A DNA stretch of 64,000 nt, taken from the NCBI GenBank assembly GCA_035552195.1, contig DASZLU010000026.1:62001-126000 (forward strand), read 5' to 3'. A model generated the notes under the pieces. It ran no database searches, had not been told where the DNA came from, and worked only from the letters and a program-made list of their open reading frames with translations. The translations under genes were made by a program, and so were the position numbers. Below, piece by piece: positions 35,568 through 43,940 of this stretch (its first letter is position 1; each line of letters begins with the position of its first letter). This DNA comes from CAIKMD01 sp035552195 (lineage in GTDB: Bacteria > Pseudomonadota > Alphaproteobacteria > ATCC43930 > CGMCC-115725).

Positions 35568-36092
35568 ATGGCAAGGGCAAACAGCCAAAAATTCATCGGT
35601 CGCAATCGCGCGCCGCGGGTCCAGATCGAGTATGACGTCGAGACCTACGGGTCGGAGCGCAAAATCGAACTGCCCTTTGTTATGGGCGTCATGGCCGATT
35701 TGAGCGGCAAGCCGGAAGAGGCGCTGGCGCCTGTCGCCGACCGCAAGTTTCTCGAGATCGACGTCGACAATTTCGACGCGCGCCTCAAATCGATGAAGCC
35801 GCGCGTGGCCTTCAACGTCGAAAACACGCTGACCGGCGACGGAAATCTCTCGGTCGAGTTGACCTTCGAGAGCATGGATGATTTTTCGCCGGCGGCGATC
35901 GCCCGCAAGGTCGACGCGCTGAACAAGCTCCTTGAAGCGCGCACGCAGCTCTCGAACCTCCTGACCTACATGGACGGCAAGACGGGTGCCGAAGAATTGC
36001 TCAACAAGGTTCTCGCTCAGCCCGAACTCATGCAGGCGCTTGCCTCCGCGCCTAAGCCTGAGGCGACTGACGAGAGCAAGGAAGGGGAGTAA
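35568..36092 (+). CDS. tssB: T6SS contractile sheath small subunit TssB (VipA/ImpB)
   Basis: TssB pairs with TssC to build the contractile sheath in the cytoplasm. The 174-residue protein matches VipA: QKFIGRNRAPRVQIEYDVET, KIELPFVMGVMADLSG with the diagnostic LP.V.GV.ADLSG, and FLEIDVDNFDARLKSMKPRV. ELTFESMDDFSPAAIARKVD and LNKLLEARTQLSNLLTYMDG follow. It has a perfect AAGGAGG ribosome site at 35552-35558, nine bases before the ATG, in line with a protein needed in many copies. tssC follows 5 bp later. Confidence 0.95.
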   Translation: MARANSQKFIGRNRAPRVQIEYDVETYGSERKIELPFVMGVMADLSGKPEEALAPVADRKFLEIDVDNFDARLKSMKPRVAFNVENTLTGDGNLSVELTFESMDDFSPAAIARKVDALNKLLEARTQLSNLLTYMDGKTGAEELLNKVLAQPELMQALASAPKPEATDESKEGE

Positions 36093-36097
36093 AGCTC

Positions 36098-37588
36098 ATG
36101 GCTGGTCCTGAGACACTGACCGAGGGCGGGCAGGCTGCCGTCCAGATCGAAACGAGCGATTTCGGCGCGCTCCTGCAAAAAGAATTCAAACCCAAAACCG
36201 CTGGTGCGAAGGATGCGGTCGCGACGGCGGTGCAGACTTTGGCCGAGCACGCGCTCGCCAATACCAAGCTAATCGGCACGGATTCGCTCCGCACGATCGA
36301 GGCGATCATCGCCGCGCTCGACGCCAAGCTCACCGAGCAGATCAACAAGATCCTGCATCATCCCGATTATCAAAAGCTCGAATCGGCCTGGCGCGGACTG
36401 CACTACCTCGTCACCAATACCGAAACCGACGAGATGCTGAAGATTCGTGTGCTCAACATCACGAAGCGCGACCTCGCCAATACGCTCAAGAAATTCAAAG
36501 GGACGGCCTGGGATCAGAGCCCGATCTTCAAGAAAGTGTACGAGGAAGAGTACGGGCAGTTCGGTGGCGCGCCCTATGGTTGTCTCGTCGGCGATTATAA
36601 TTTCGATCACACACCGCCGGATGTCGAACTGCTATCGGGTATGGCCCAGATCGCGGCGTCCGCGCATGCGCCCTTTATCGCCGCGGCGGATCCGGGCGTG
36701 ATGCAGATGGAGTCCTGGCAGGAACTCGCCAATCCGCGCGACCTGACTAAGATATTCCAGACCCCTGAATACGCGGCTTGGCGCTCGCTGCGTGACGGTG
36801 AGGACTCGCGTTACATCGGGCTCACCATGCCGCGGTTCCTGGCGCGTCAACCCTACGGCGCCAAGACCAATCCGGTCGACGATTTTGCTTTTGAAGAGGA
36901 CGTCGAGGGCACGGATCATACGAAATATGCCTGGGCCAATTCCGCCTATGCGATGGCCGCGAATATCACCCGGTCGTTCAAGCTCTATGGCTGGTGCTCG
37001 CGTATCCGCGGTGTCGAGTCAGGCGGTATCGTCGAAGGCCTGCCAACGCACACCTTCCCGACCGACGATGGCGGCGTCGAAGCGAAATGCCCAACCGAGA
37101 TCGCTATTTCCGATCGTCGCGAAGCGGAACTGTCGAAGAACGGCTTCCTTCCGCTGATCCATCGCAAGAACACGGATTACGCCGCCTTTATCGGCGCCCA
37201 ATCGCTGCAAAAGCCGGCGCAATACGAAAACCCGGATGCGACCGCCAACGCCGAGCTCTCGGCGCGGCTGCCCTATCTCTTCGCGAGTGCCCGTTTTGCG
37301 CATTATCTTAAATGCATCGTGCGCGACAAGATCGGCTCGTTCAAGGAACGGTCCGATATGTCGACGTGGCTCAACAATTGGATCATGCAGTATGTCGACG
37401 GTTCGCCCCAAGTCTCGAGCGAGGCAACCAAGGCGATGAAGCCGTTGCGCGAAGCCAAAGTCGAAGTTGAAGAGGTCGAGGGCAATCCCGGTTACTACAA
37501 TGCCCGCTTCTATTTGCGGCCGCATTATCAGCTCGAAGGGTTGACGGCGTCGCTGCGCCTCGTCTCGAAGATGCCCTCCGGCAGATAA
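36098..37588 (+). CDS. tssC: T6SS contractile sheath large subunit TssC (VipB/ImpC)
   Basis: TssC is the large sheath subunit. The 496-residue product is full length and typical: LTEQINKILHHPDYQKLESA, WRGLHYLVTNTETDEMLKIR, VYEEEYGQFGGAPYGCLVGD and MPRFLARQPYGAKTNPVDDF. It closes with HYQLEGLTASLRLVSKMP, the family C-terminus. Start at 36098 after a GGGGAG site, 5 bp from tssB. Its partner is TssB, and its C-terminal region is where ClpV/TssH-driven disassembly is engaged in studied systems. A second sheath-type gene lies at 46680-48491. Confidence 0.95.
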   Translation: MAGPETLTEGGQAAVQIETSDFGALLQKEFKPKTAGAKDAVATAVQTLAEHALANTKLIGTDSLRTIEAIIAALDAKLTEQINKILHHPDYQKLESAWRGLHYLVTNTETDEMLKIRVLNITKRDLANTLKKFKGTAWDQSPIFKKVYEEEYGQFGGAPYGCLVGDYNFDHTPPDVELLSGMAQIAASAHAPFIAAADPGVMQMESWQELANPRDLTKIFQTPEYAAWRSLRDGEDSRYIGLTMPRFLARQPYGAKTNPVDDFAFEEDVEGTDHTKYAWANSAYAMAANITRSFKLYGWCSRIRGVESGGIVEGLPTHTFPTDDGGVEAKCPTEIAISDRREAELSKNGFLPLIHRKNTDYAAFIGAQSLQKPAQYENPDATANAELSARLPYLFASARFAHYLKCIVRDKIGSFKERSDMSTWLNNWIMQYVDGSPQVSSEATKAMKPLREAKVEVEEVEGNPGYYNARFYLRPHYQLEGLTASLRLVSKMPSGR

Positions 37589-37618
37589 GAAAGGGAGACC
37601 CGTCGGGGGAGCGAAACG

Positions 37619-38290
37619 ATGGCCGGTGGTGGTATCGACGCCTTTCTTTATTTCGGGCGCTCACTGAAAGGCGGTAAGCCGTCACAGATCGACGGCGAGA
37701 CCACCGATCGTATCGAGCGCGAGGCCTCGGGCGGCTATGGCAAGTCCATGGCCATCCAGCAATACACGATGGGCTTCGAGCTCAACACCGATCTCACCGA
37801 AGAGCACGTGAATGAGTCTGATGACAAACAGCAGCATGATCCGACGATCACGTCGATAACGGTCACAAAGATGGCCGACGCGGCAAGCCCGTACCTGCTT
37901 GCAGCGCTGTGGCAGGGCACCCAATACAGCGACGCATGGATTTCGCAGCGCAAGGCTGGCGGTCAGAAGGGCATGTCCGGTGATTACTTCTGGCAGATCG
38001 AGCTGCAAGAAGTTTCTATCTCCAATATTCAGTGGAGTGCCAGCGACGGTGGCGAGACGACGGAGACGCTCACGCTCCACGCGGCGAAGGGCATCCATGT
38101 CTACTATCGCAAGCAAACGCATACGGGCGAGCTTGAGTCACAGAAGCATAATTTCCACGCTGCGATCGGCACGACGTCGACGGGAAAGAAAAAGGGCCCA
38201 ACGCAGCTTGACTCGACTCAGACTCAATCGATTGTCAATGAAGTGTTGCAACGTATCAAAGCTAAGAATCCGACTATCAAAATAGTCTAA
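37619..38290 (+). CDS. hcp: Hcp (TssD) tube protein, first of three tandem copies, long form
   Basis: Hcp hexamers stack into the expelled inner tube and can carry effectors. The 223-residue product is longer than the usual 160-170 residues. It has DAFLYFGRSLKGGKPSQIDG, then YTMGFELNTDLTEEHVNESD, VTKMADAASPYLLAALWQG and the family stretch FWQIELQEVSISNIQWSASD. The extra length is a Lys/Thr/Gln-rich tail of about 50 residues (HAAIGTTSTGKKKGPTQLDS onward). Sequence differs clearly from the two copies downstream. Start 30 bp after tssC. The tail could carry a small extra function or a sorting role; no domain is recognised. Confidence 0.85.
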   Translation: MAGGGIDAFLYFGRSLKGGKPSQIDGETTDRIEREASGGYGKSMAIQQYTMGFELNTDLTEEHVNESDDKQQHDPTITSITVTKMADAASPYLLAALWQGTQYSDAWISQRKAGGQKGMSGDYFWQIELQEVSISNIQWSASDGGETTETLTLHAAKGIHVYYRKQTHTGELESQKHNFHAAIGTTSTGKKKGPTQLDSTQTQSIVNEVLQRIKAKNPTIKIV

Positions 38291-38356
38291 GGTGGTCCAG
38301 GCGCGAGATGGGGGGCACCGCCCTTGCGCATTCTCGATCTTTAGGGAGAGTAATCG

Positions 38357-38941
38357 ATGGCGATTGACGCTTTTTTACAATTTACCGACCCCGGCGCGTC
38401 GCACAGTATTCCGGGCGAAACGCAGGATCGGACGTTCCAAAAGCCGCCCAACGGTAAAGATCCGTGCTTCGAGCTCCAGAATTGGAACTTCGGCACGACG
38501 AATGACGCTTCGATCAGTAGCGCGTCGATGGGCGCGGGATCGGGCAAGGCGAAATTCGATCCGTTTTCCATCACCAAGGCGATCGATAACGCGACGCCGT
38601 TCCTCTTCCGCACGCTTTGCACCGGCGGTCACTATCCGCTTTTGACTCTATGGATCCGCAAAGCGGGTGGTGATACCGCCAATGCCACGAGCGGGTCCCA
38701 GGCTTCGGGAGTGTGGTATCTCGAATGGCAGTTCGCCATGGCCTTCGTCCAAGAAATTAGCTGGAGCCATAACGATCCGGCGCCGACCGAGGACGTGAAG
38801 TTCGTCTATGGCGCGATCAAATTCACGTACAAGCAACAGACGTCAAAGGGCACCCTGGGAGCCGACAAACACTCGCAGTGGAGCCAGGTACTCAATGCCG
38901 ATCCGGGCAAATGGCCACCGCCGGATGCGGAGATCGTCTAA
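38357..38941 (+). CDS. hcp: Hcp (TssD) tube protein, second tandem copy
   Basis: The 194-residue protein is Hcp-like: AIDAFLQFTDPGASHSIPGE, then ELQNWNFGTTNDASISSASM, FDPFSITKAIDNATPFLFRT and YLEWQFAMAFVQEISWSHND. It closes with FVYGAIKFTYKQQTSKG. It shares with the third copy the pattern FLQF.D, WNFG/WTFG, GAGS/GAGK, PF.ITK..D and GGHY....L..RK. It therefore derives from a duplication separate from the longer first copy. Start at 38357 follows AGGGAGAG. It is placed 66 bp after the first copy. Confidence 0.88.
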   Translation: MAIDAFLQFTDPGASHSIPGETQDRTFQKPPNGKDPCFELQNWNFGTTNDASISSASMGAGSGKAKFDPFSITKAIDNATPFLFRTLCTGGHYPLLTLWIRKAGGDTANATSGSQASGVWYLEWQFAMAFVQEISWSHNDPAPTEDVKFVYGAIKFTYKQQTSKGTLGADKHSQWSQVLNADPGKWPPPDAEIV

Positions 38942-38999
38942 GTTCGGCCTTATCGCGATTGCGCGCTGAATAAGCGCACACCCCTTGAAGGAGGGTTAG

Positions 39000-39581
39000 A
39001 TGGCACTTGATTCATTTCTTCAGTTCAACGACGGCGGGCATGCGGGTGCTGCGGTTCTCAACGGCGAGACGCAAGACATCGAGATGAAGGATCTGAAGCC
39101 GCGGCCATTCGATATCTCAACCTGGACCTTCGGCGCGAGCCAGCAGGTGAATGTCGGCAGCAGCTCGAGCGGCATCGGCGCCGGCAAGGTGGAATTCCAG
39201 CCGTTCAAGATCACCAAGCAGGTCGACACGTCATCGCCCTTCTTCTTCCAGACCTGCGCGCAAGGCGGTCATTACGAGCAATGCACGCTATTCGTCCGCA
39301 AGGGCGGCGGCGCGGCCGCCCGCAGCGGCATCATCTATCTGCGCTTCGATTTCAAGATGGTGTTCGTCACCCAGATCAACTGGAGCCACGACGACACAGC
39401 GCCGAAGGAAGAAGTCACCTTTGACTATGGTGCGCTGCAAGTGACCTATACGCGCCAGAAAAAGGACGGCAGCCCGGCGCAGCCGATCAAAAAGAGCGCT
39501 GACGCCAAGAGCTGCGGCGGCGAGCATAACCAGGCTTGGAGCAAGATGCTGAATACGACGGAATTCGAAGTCGTTTCATAG
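39000..39581 (+). CDS. hcp: Hcp (TssD) tube protein, third tandem copy
   Basis: The 193-residue protein has ALDSFLQFNDGGHAGAAVLN, STWTFGASQQVNVGSSSSGI, VEFQPFKITKQVDTSSPFFF and YLRFDFKMVFVTQINWSHDD, then FDYGALQVTYTRQKKDG. Its ribosome site AAGGAGG (38988-38994) is a perfect match, with 5-base spacing, the strongest of the three hcp genes. It may therefore be the main tube subunit. It has three cysteines (in FFFQTCAQGG, EQCTL and AKSCGGEH), fewer than needed to argue for a bound metal. Confidence 0.88.
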   Translation: MALDSFLQFNDGGHAGAAVLNGETQDIEMKDLKPRPFDISTWTFGASQQVNVGSSSSGIGAGKVEFQPFKITKQVDTSSPFFFQTCAQGGHYEQCTLFVRKGGGAAARSGIIYLRFDFKMVFVTQINWSHDDTAPKEEVTFDYGALQVTYTRQKKDGSPAQPIKKSADAKSCGGEHNQAWSKMLNTTEFEVVS

Positions 39582-39651
39582 GTTTGAGGCCAAAGGCAGC
39601 GGGCGGGCGCGAGCCCTGCCCGCATCGCTGCGATAGGAGCGCGGGGGTGAG

Positions 39652-40470
39652 ATGGACGCGTTGGAAGCATTGCGGCGGAACGATCCCGAGGGAGCCTTAG
39701 CGGCGCTCCTCAATCAAGTCCGCGGCGATCCCGCCAATGCGAAGCTTCGCGTATTCCTGTTCCAGCTCTGTTGCATCATGGGCGACTGGGCACGCGCCAA
39801 GACCCAACTCGATGTCGCGACCGGCATGGATGACGGCGCTCTGCTTATGAGCCGCATCTACGGCGATGCGCTCACGTGCGAGGCGGAGCGCCAAAAAGTG
39901 TTCGCGGGCGACGCATTTCCAACGATCTTCGGTGATCCGGAGCCCTGGATGGCCGAGCTTTACGAGGCACTTCGTCTCGATCGCCGCGGCGAACACGCAG
40001 CTGCCGCTGACTTGCGTGATCGTGCCCTCGATGCCGCGCCGACATCAAGCGGGCGGATTGACGGCAAGGATTTCGCGTGGATCGCCGACGCGGACGCCCG
40101 CCTGGGCCCCCTGCTCGAAGCGATCATCAATGGGCGTTATTTCTGGCTGCCCTTTATCCGCATCGCCCGCATTACGATTGAGCCGCCGAGCGATCTGCGT
40201 GACCAGGTCTGGATGCCGGTGAAATTCGTGCTGGCTAATGGCGGGGAGACCGTCGGGCTTATCCCGACGCGTTATCCCGAATCCGAGCAAAGCACCGACC
40301 CGCTCGTTCGTCTCGCCCGCAAGACAGCTTGGATGGAGATGGGTGAAGGAACTCAGTACGGCAGTGGGCAGCGCATGCTCGCGACTGACATCGATGACTT
40401 CCCGCTGATGGACGTTCGCACGATAGAGATCGAAGAGTCCGGAGCCGCAGCGGGCACGGCGAATGGCTGA
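39652..40470 (+). CDS. tagJ: T6SS accessory protein TagJ (ImpE family)
   Basis: TagJ/ImpE binds TssB in some T6SS and modulates sheath or ClpV action. The 272-residue product has a helical N-terminal half of TPR-like pattern (DPEGALAALLNQVRGDPANA, RVFLFQLCCIMGDWARAKTQ). The family signature FAWIADADARLGPLLEAIIN is followed by GRYFWLPFIRIARITIEPPS and LRDQVWMPVKFVLANGGETV. The ending DDFPLMDVRTIEIEE is also typical. The presence of tagJ fits the subgroup of T6SS whose TssB and ClpV differ from Vibrio-type systems. It overlaps tssE by 8 bp. Confidence 0.9.
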   Translation: MDALEALRRNDPEGALAALLNQVRGDPANAKLRVFLFQLCCIMGDWARAKTQLDVATGMDDGALLMSRIYGDALTCEAERQKVFAGDAFPTIFGDPEPWMAELYEALRLDRRGEHAAAADLRDRALDAAPTSSGRIDGKDFAWIADADARLGPLLEAIINGRYFWLPFIRIARITIEPPSDLRDQVWMPVKFVLANGGETVGLIPTRYPESEQSTDPLVRLARKTAWMEMGEGTQYGSGQRMLATDIDDFPLMDVRTIEIEESGAAAGTANG

Positions 40471-41005
40471 GCTCGGTCTCAAGGAGCAATTGCAGCCGGC
40501 GCTCCTCGATCGTCTGACTGATGATGAGCCGGAAAAGAAGCAGGAATCGCGCGATCAACGCGTGCTGAACATAGCGAAGTTACGCAATTGCGTCTTGCGC
40601 GATCTCAGCTGGCTCCTGAACTCGATACATCTTTCAGCTACCGAAGATCTCTCCGAGCTTCCGGAAGTCGATCGATCGGTCGTCAATTACGGCATACCGA
40701 GCTTTTCGGGCGGCTCGGTCGATCAGTTTGGCATGAAGACCATGGAGCAAGCCATTCGAGAGGCGATCATACGCTTTGAGCCAAGGCTGATTCCCTCCTC
40801 GGTCAAGGTAGCGTTCGCCGAGGATGGTCTCGGTGAGGACTCCCACAATCGCGTCGCGCTTGAGATCGATGCCGAATTGTGGTGCCAGCCGCTTCCGCTG
40901 CAGATGTTCATGAAAACGGAGCTCGATCTCGAGCTCGGCGCCGCCCAGATCGTCGAGCAGTCCGAGACAGACCGCGTCGATGCGCGGGGCCGCAGGCGCC
41001 GCTGA
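40463..41005 (+). CDS. tssE: T6SS baseplate subunit TssE (gp25-like)
   Basis: TssE is the gp25-like baseplate wedge protein. The 180-residue product has the lysozyme-like/gp25 core: LLDRLTDDEPEKKQESRDQR, LRNCVLRDLSWLLNSIHLS, SVVNYGIPSFSGGSVDQFG and AIIRFEPRLIPSSVKVAFA. VLRDLSWLLN and V.NYGIP are the standard signatures, and the RFEPRL arginine region is conserved. It overlaps tagJ by 8 bp and the tssF start by 1 bp (TGATG), so baseplate proteins are made in step. Confidence 0.93.
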   Translation: MAELGLKEQLQPALLDRLTDDEPEKKQESRDQRVLNIAKLRNCVLRDLSWLLNSIHLSATEDLSELPEVDRSVVNYGIPSFSGGSVDQFGMKTMEQAIREAIIRFEPRLIPSSVKVAFAEDGLGEDSHNRVALEIDAELWCQPLPLQMFMKTELDLELGAAQIVEQSETDRVDARGRRRR

Positions 41006-42885
41006 TGGATCCCAATCTCCTGCGCCTTTACGACCAGGAACTTAAATTCGTTCGCGAGCTCGGTGGCGAGTTTGCCGCCGAGTTTCCCAAGATTGCCGGG
41101 CGTCTCGGGCTCGATGCTTTCGAATGCGCCGATCCCTATGTCGAGCGCTTGCTGGAGGGATTTGCCTTTCTCGCGGCGCGCGTCCAGCTGAAGCTCGAAG
41201 CCGAATTCCCAACCTTCACCCAGAACCTTCTCGACATCGTCTATCCGCATTTTCTTGCGCCAACACCGTCGATGGCGGTGGTCAACTTCAAGCCCGATTT
41301 GCAAGGCGGGAAATTCGAGAATGGCTATTCGATCCCGCGCGACACGGCAATGCTGGGCGTACTCGGCAGGGGTGATGTAACCGCCTGCGAATTTCGGACG
41401 GCGCAGGATGTGACCATCTGGCCGATAACCCTGACGGAGGTCGAGTATCTCTCCGGCACAGCAGCAGTGTCGGCGCTCGGCCTTGCCGATCAGCGCGGCG
41501 CCAAGGCAGCCATTCGCCTCCGGCTCAGCACGGTCGGTCAGATCCCCTTCTCGGCCTTGTCGCTGCAGAGCCTCACTTTTTTCGTACGCGGCGCCACGGC
41601 CGATGCTTCGGCAAACATCCTCGAGCAGGTCCTGGCAAATCCCGTTGGTGTGGCCCTGCGTCCACCCGTGCGTCCGGTGCCGTGGCAAGTCACCTTGCCG
41701 AAGTCTGAGATCAAGCAAGTCGGCATGCGCGATGAGGAAGCCTTATTGCCGGTGTCGCCGCGCTCGTTTCAAGGTTACCGGCTGCTGACCGAGTATTTCG
41801 CGTTTCCCGATCGCTTCCGCTTCTTCACGCTGACAGGACTTGGACCGTCGGTCCGCCGTACTAACGGAACCGAGCTCGAAATCTTCATTCTCCTCGATCG
41901 TGAGAACAAGCTCCTCGCGCGCGGCATCGGCCCGGAAAATCTTCTGCTGAATTGCGCGCCGGCAGCCAACGTCTTCCCCAGACGGTTGGATCGCATTCAC
42001 ATCACCGAAAAAACCAACGAGCATCATCTCATCGCCGATCGCAACCGCCCGATCGACTTCGAGGTCTATCAGATTCTGAGCGTCGCAGGTCAAGGCGCAG
42101 ATCTCGAACGCGAGCAGGAATTCCTGCCGTTTTACGCGCGCAGCGATTTGACTCGGGACACCGATATGGGCGCCTACTACACGGTGCGACGGCTCCCGCG
42201 GATGCTCACCGCCAAGCAGCGCCGAACCGGCGCTCGCACCAATTATGTCGGGAGCGAGGTGTACCTGTCGCTGGTCGATGCACACGAGGCACCCTACGCG
42301 GCAGAGCTGCGGCAATTGTCGATCCGTGCGCTCTGCACCAATCGCGATTTGCCCCTGGCGATGCCGCTTGGCAAAGGCCGGACCGATTTCACGGTCGAGA
42401 TGGGCGCGCCATTGGAATCGATCCGCGTCGTCGGAGGACCGACGCGTCCCAGACCGTCGCGCGCTCATGGCGACATCGCTTGGCGGCTCATCAGCCATCT
42501 CGCGCTCAACTATCTATCGATTACGAACGCACGAGACGACAGCGGCGCTGCCGGGTTGCGCGAAATTCTGTCGCTGTACACGGACGTTTCCGACGTTGCG
42601 ACGCTAAAGCAGATCGAAGGGATCAAATCGGTCACATCGGGCCCGATCATCCGGCGGTTACCCGGCGGAGGCCAGACAGCGATAGCGCGCGGGATCGAGA
42701 TCAATGTGACGTTCGACGAGACGGCTTTTCAGGGCATCGGGGTCTTTGTTCTCGGGATGGTGCTGGCCGAGTTTTTCGCGCGCTATGTGTCGATCAATTC
42801 CTTTACGGAGACCGTTTTGAAGACTCTCGAGCGGGGCGAGGTGATGCGATGGCCGATGATGATCGGACGCCGCCACACGCTCTGA
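41005..42885 (+). CDS. tssF: T6SS baseplate subunit TssF (ImpG/VasA)
   Basis: TssF forms the baseplate wedge with TssG, TssE and TssK. The 626-residue product starts at 41005 with DPNLLRLYDQELKFVRELGG, the canonical N-terminus. It continues with LEGFAFLAARVQLKLEAEFP, LLDIVYPHFLAPTPSMAVVN and SIPRDTAMLG. The later part holds PVSPRSFQGYRLLTEYFAFP, GRTDFTVEMGAPLESIRVVG and AWRLISHLALNYLSI. Length is in the family range of about 590-640. An in-frame start inside tssE was rejected because the family begins at this Met. It overlaps tssG by 37 bp. Confidence 0.94.
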   Translation: MDPNLLRLYDQELKFVRELGGEFAAEFPKIAGRLGLDAFECADPYVERLLEGFAFLAARVQLKLEAEFPTFTQNLLDIVYPHFLAPTPSMAVVNFKPDLQGGKFENGYSIPRDTAMLGVLGRGDVTACEFRTAQDVTIWPITLTEVEYLSGTAAVSALGLADQRGAKAAIRLRLSTVGQIPFSALSLQSLTFFVRGATADASANILEQVLANPVGVALRPPVRPVPWQVTLPKSEIKQVGMRDEEALLPVSPRSFQGYRLLTEYFAFPDRFRFFTLTGLGPSVRRTNGTELEIFILLDRENKLLARGIGPENLLLNCAPAANVFPRRLDRIHITEKTNEHHLIADRNRPIDFEVYQILSVAGQGADLEREQEFLPFYARSDLTRDTDMGAYYTVRRLPRMLTAKQRRTGARTNYVGSEVYLSLVDAHEAPYAAELRQLSIRALCTNRDLPLAMPLGKGRTDFTVEMGAPLESIRVVGGPTRPRPSRAHGDIAWRLISHLALNYLSITNARDDSGAAGLREILSLYTDVSDVATLKQIEGIKSVTSGPIIRRLPGGGQTAIARGIEINVTFDETAFQGIGVFVLGMVLAEFFARYVSINSFTETVLKTLERGEVMRWPMMIGRRHTL

Positions 42886-43913
42886 GCGTGGCGGACGCGG
42901 ACATAGCGAACGTCCAAGAACTCTATGATCGGCTGCGCGCCGCGCCCTACGAATTCGATTTTTTTCAGGCGCTGCGCCATATCGATGCGAGCCTTCCGGA
43001 GCGACCGCGCTTCGGCGAGGCTGTGCGCCTTGCGGACGATCCTGTAAGGCTTGGACAGATTCCGTCGCTGATTTTCGCGCCGTCGACCCTGGCTGAATTC
43101 GAGCCGGCGGCGGAAGAACGACCGGCGCGGCTCTTGAGCTATTTCTTCGGCTTGTTCGGCCCCAACGGCGCGCTGCCGATCCATCTGACCGAGTATGCGC
43201 GGGACCGTGAGCGCAATTTCGGCGACAGGACTTTCGGACGCTTCGTCGACCTGTTTCATCACCGGATGTTGTCCCTCTACTACCGCACCTGGGCGAGCGC
43301 GCGCGCGACGGTCGGCTTCGACCGGCCTGAGGCGGATCGCTTCGGAAGCTATATCGCTTCGCTCTTCGGTCTCGGCATGGCGAGCCTCAGGGATCGGGAC
43401 GGGATGCCCGATCTCGCGAAGCTGCATTTCGCCGGACGGCTCGGCCTGCAGACTCGGCCCGCCGAAGGATTGCGCGCCATCATCAGCGATTATTTCAAGC
43501 TCCCGGTCGAGATCGAGCAATTTTTTCCGTCATGGGTGCGCTTGCCCAAGGCTTCGCTCTGCGCCCTCGGTTCGAGCGAAGAGACAGGCAGTCTCGGGTC
43601 GACCGCGTCGATCGGCGAGCAGTTCCATGTCTATCATCACAAGTTCCGCATTCGTATCGGTCCCATGAGTTTTGCCGATTTCAAGCGCCTCTTGCCCGAT
43701 GGGCGCAGCCTTTCGCGGCTCGTGCCTTTGGTGCGCAACTATATCGGCGATGAACTCAATTGGGACGTCATGCTGATTCTCTTCCGCGAGGACGTTCCTC
43801 CGGTGAAGCTTGGCGAGGCCGGCATGCTCGGATGGACGAGCTGGGCCGGCTCCAGGCTTAAGGAAACGGACGCAACCGATCTTGTCTTGGAGCCCTACCT
43901 CAATGCCACATAA
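42849..43913 (+). CDS. tssG: T6SS baseplate subunit TssG (ImpH/VasB)
   Basis: TssG bridges the two TssF copies in a baseplate wedge. The 354-residue product has LYDRLRAAPYEFDFFQALRH near the start, then LLSYFFGLFGPNGALPIHLT, FVDLFHHRMLSLYYRTWAS, FGLGMASLRDRDG and GRLGLQTRPAEGLRAIISDY. LGWTSWAGSR lies near the end. The ATG at 42849 has a GAGG site 7 bases upstream and overlaps tssF by 37 bp. A GTG at 42888 just after the tssF stop is an alternative that would remove 13 residues. tssH follows after 27 bp. Confidence 0.93.
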   Translation: MADDDRTPPHALSVADADIANVQELYDRLRAAPYEFDFFQALRHIDASLPERPRFGEAVRLADDPVRLGQIPSLIFAPSTLAEFEPAAEERPARLLSYFFGLFGPNGALPIHLTEYARDRERNFGDRTFGRFVDLFHHRMLSLYYRTWASARATVGFDRPEADRFGSYIASLFGLGMASLRDRDGMPDLAKLHFAGRLGLQTRPAEGLRAIISDYFKLPVEIEQFFPSWVRLPKASLCALGSSEETGSLGSTASIGEQFHVYHHKFRIRIGPMSFADFKRLLPDGRSLSRLVPLVRNYIGDELNWDVMLILFREDVPPVKLGEAGMLGWTSWAGSRLKETDATDLVLEPYLNAT

Positions 43914-43940
43914 CCCGCTCGTTCCTCGCCGTGTGCGCTC

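Noticed and set aside
37619..39581. Tandem hcp genes considered as a recent amplification.
   Set aside because: The three sequences are too different from each other for a recent event, so they are treated as old paralogues.
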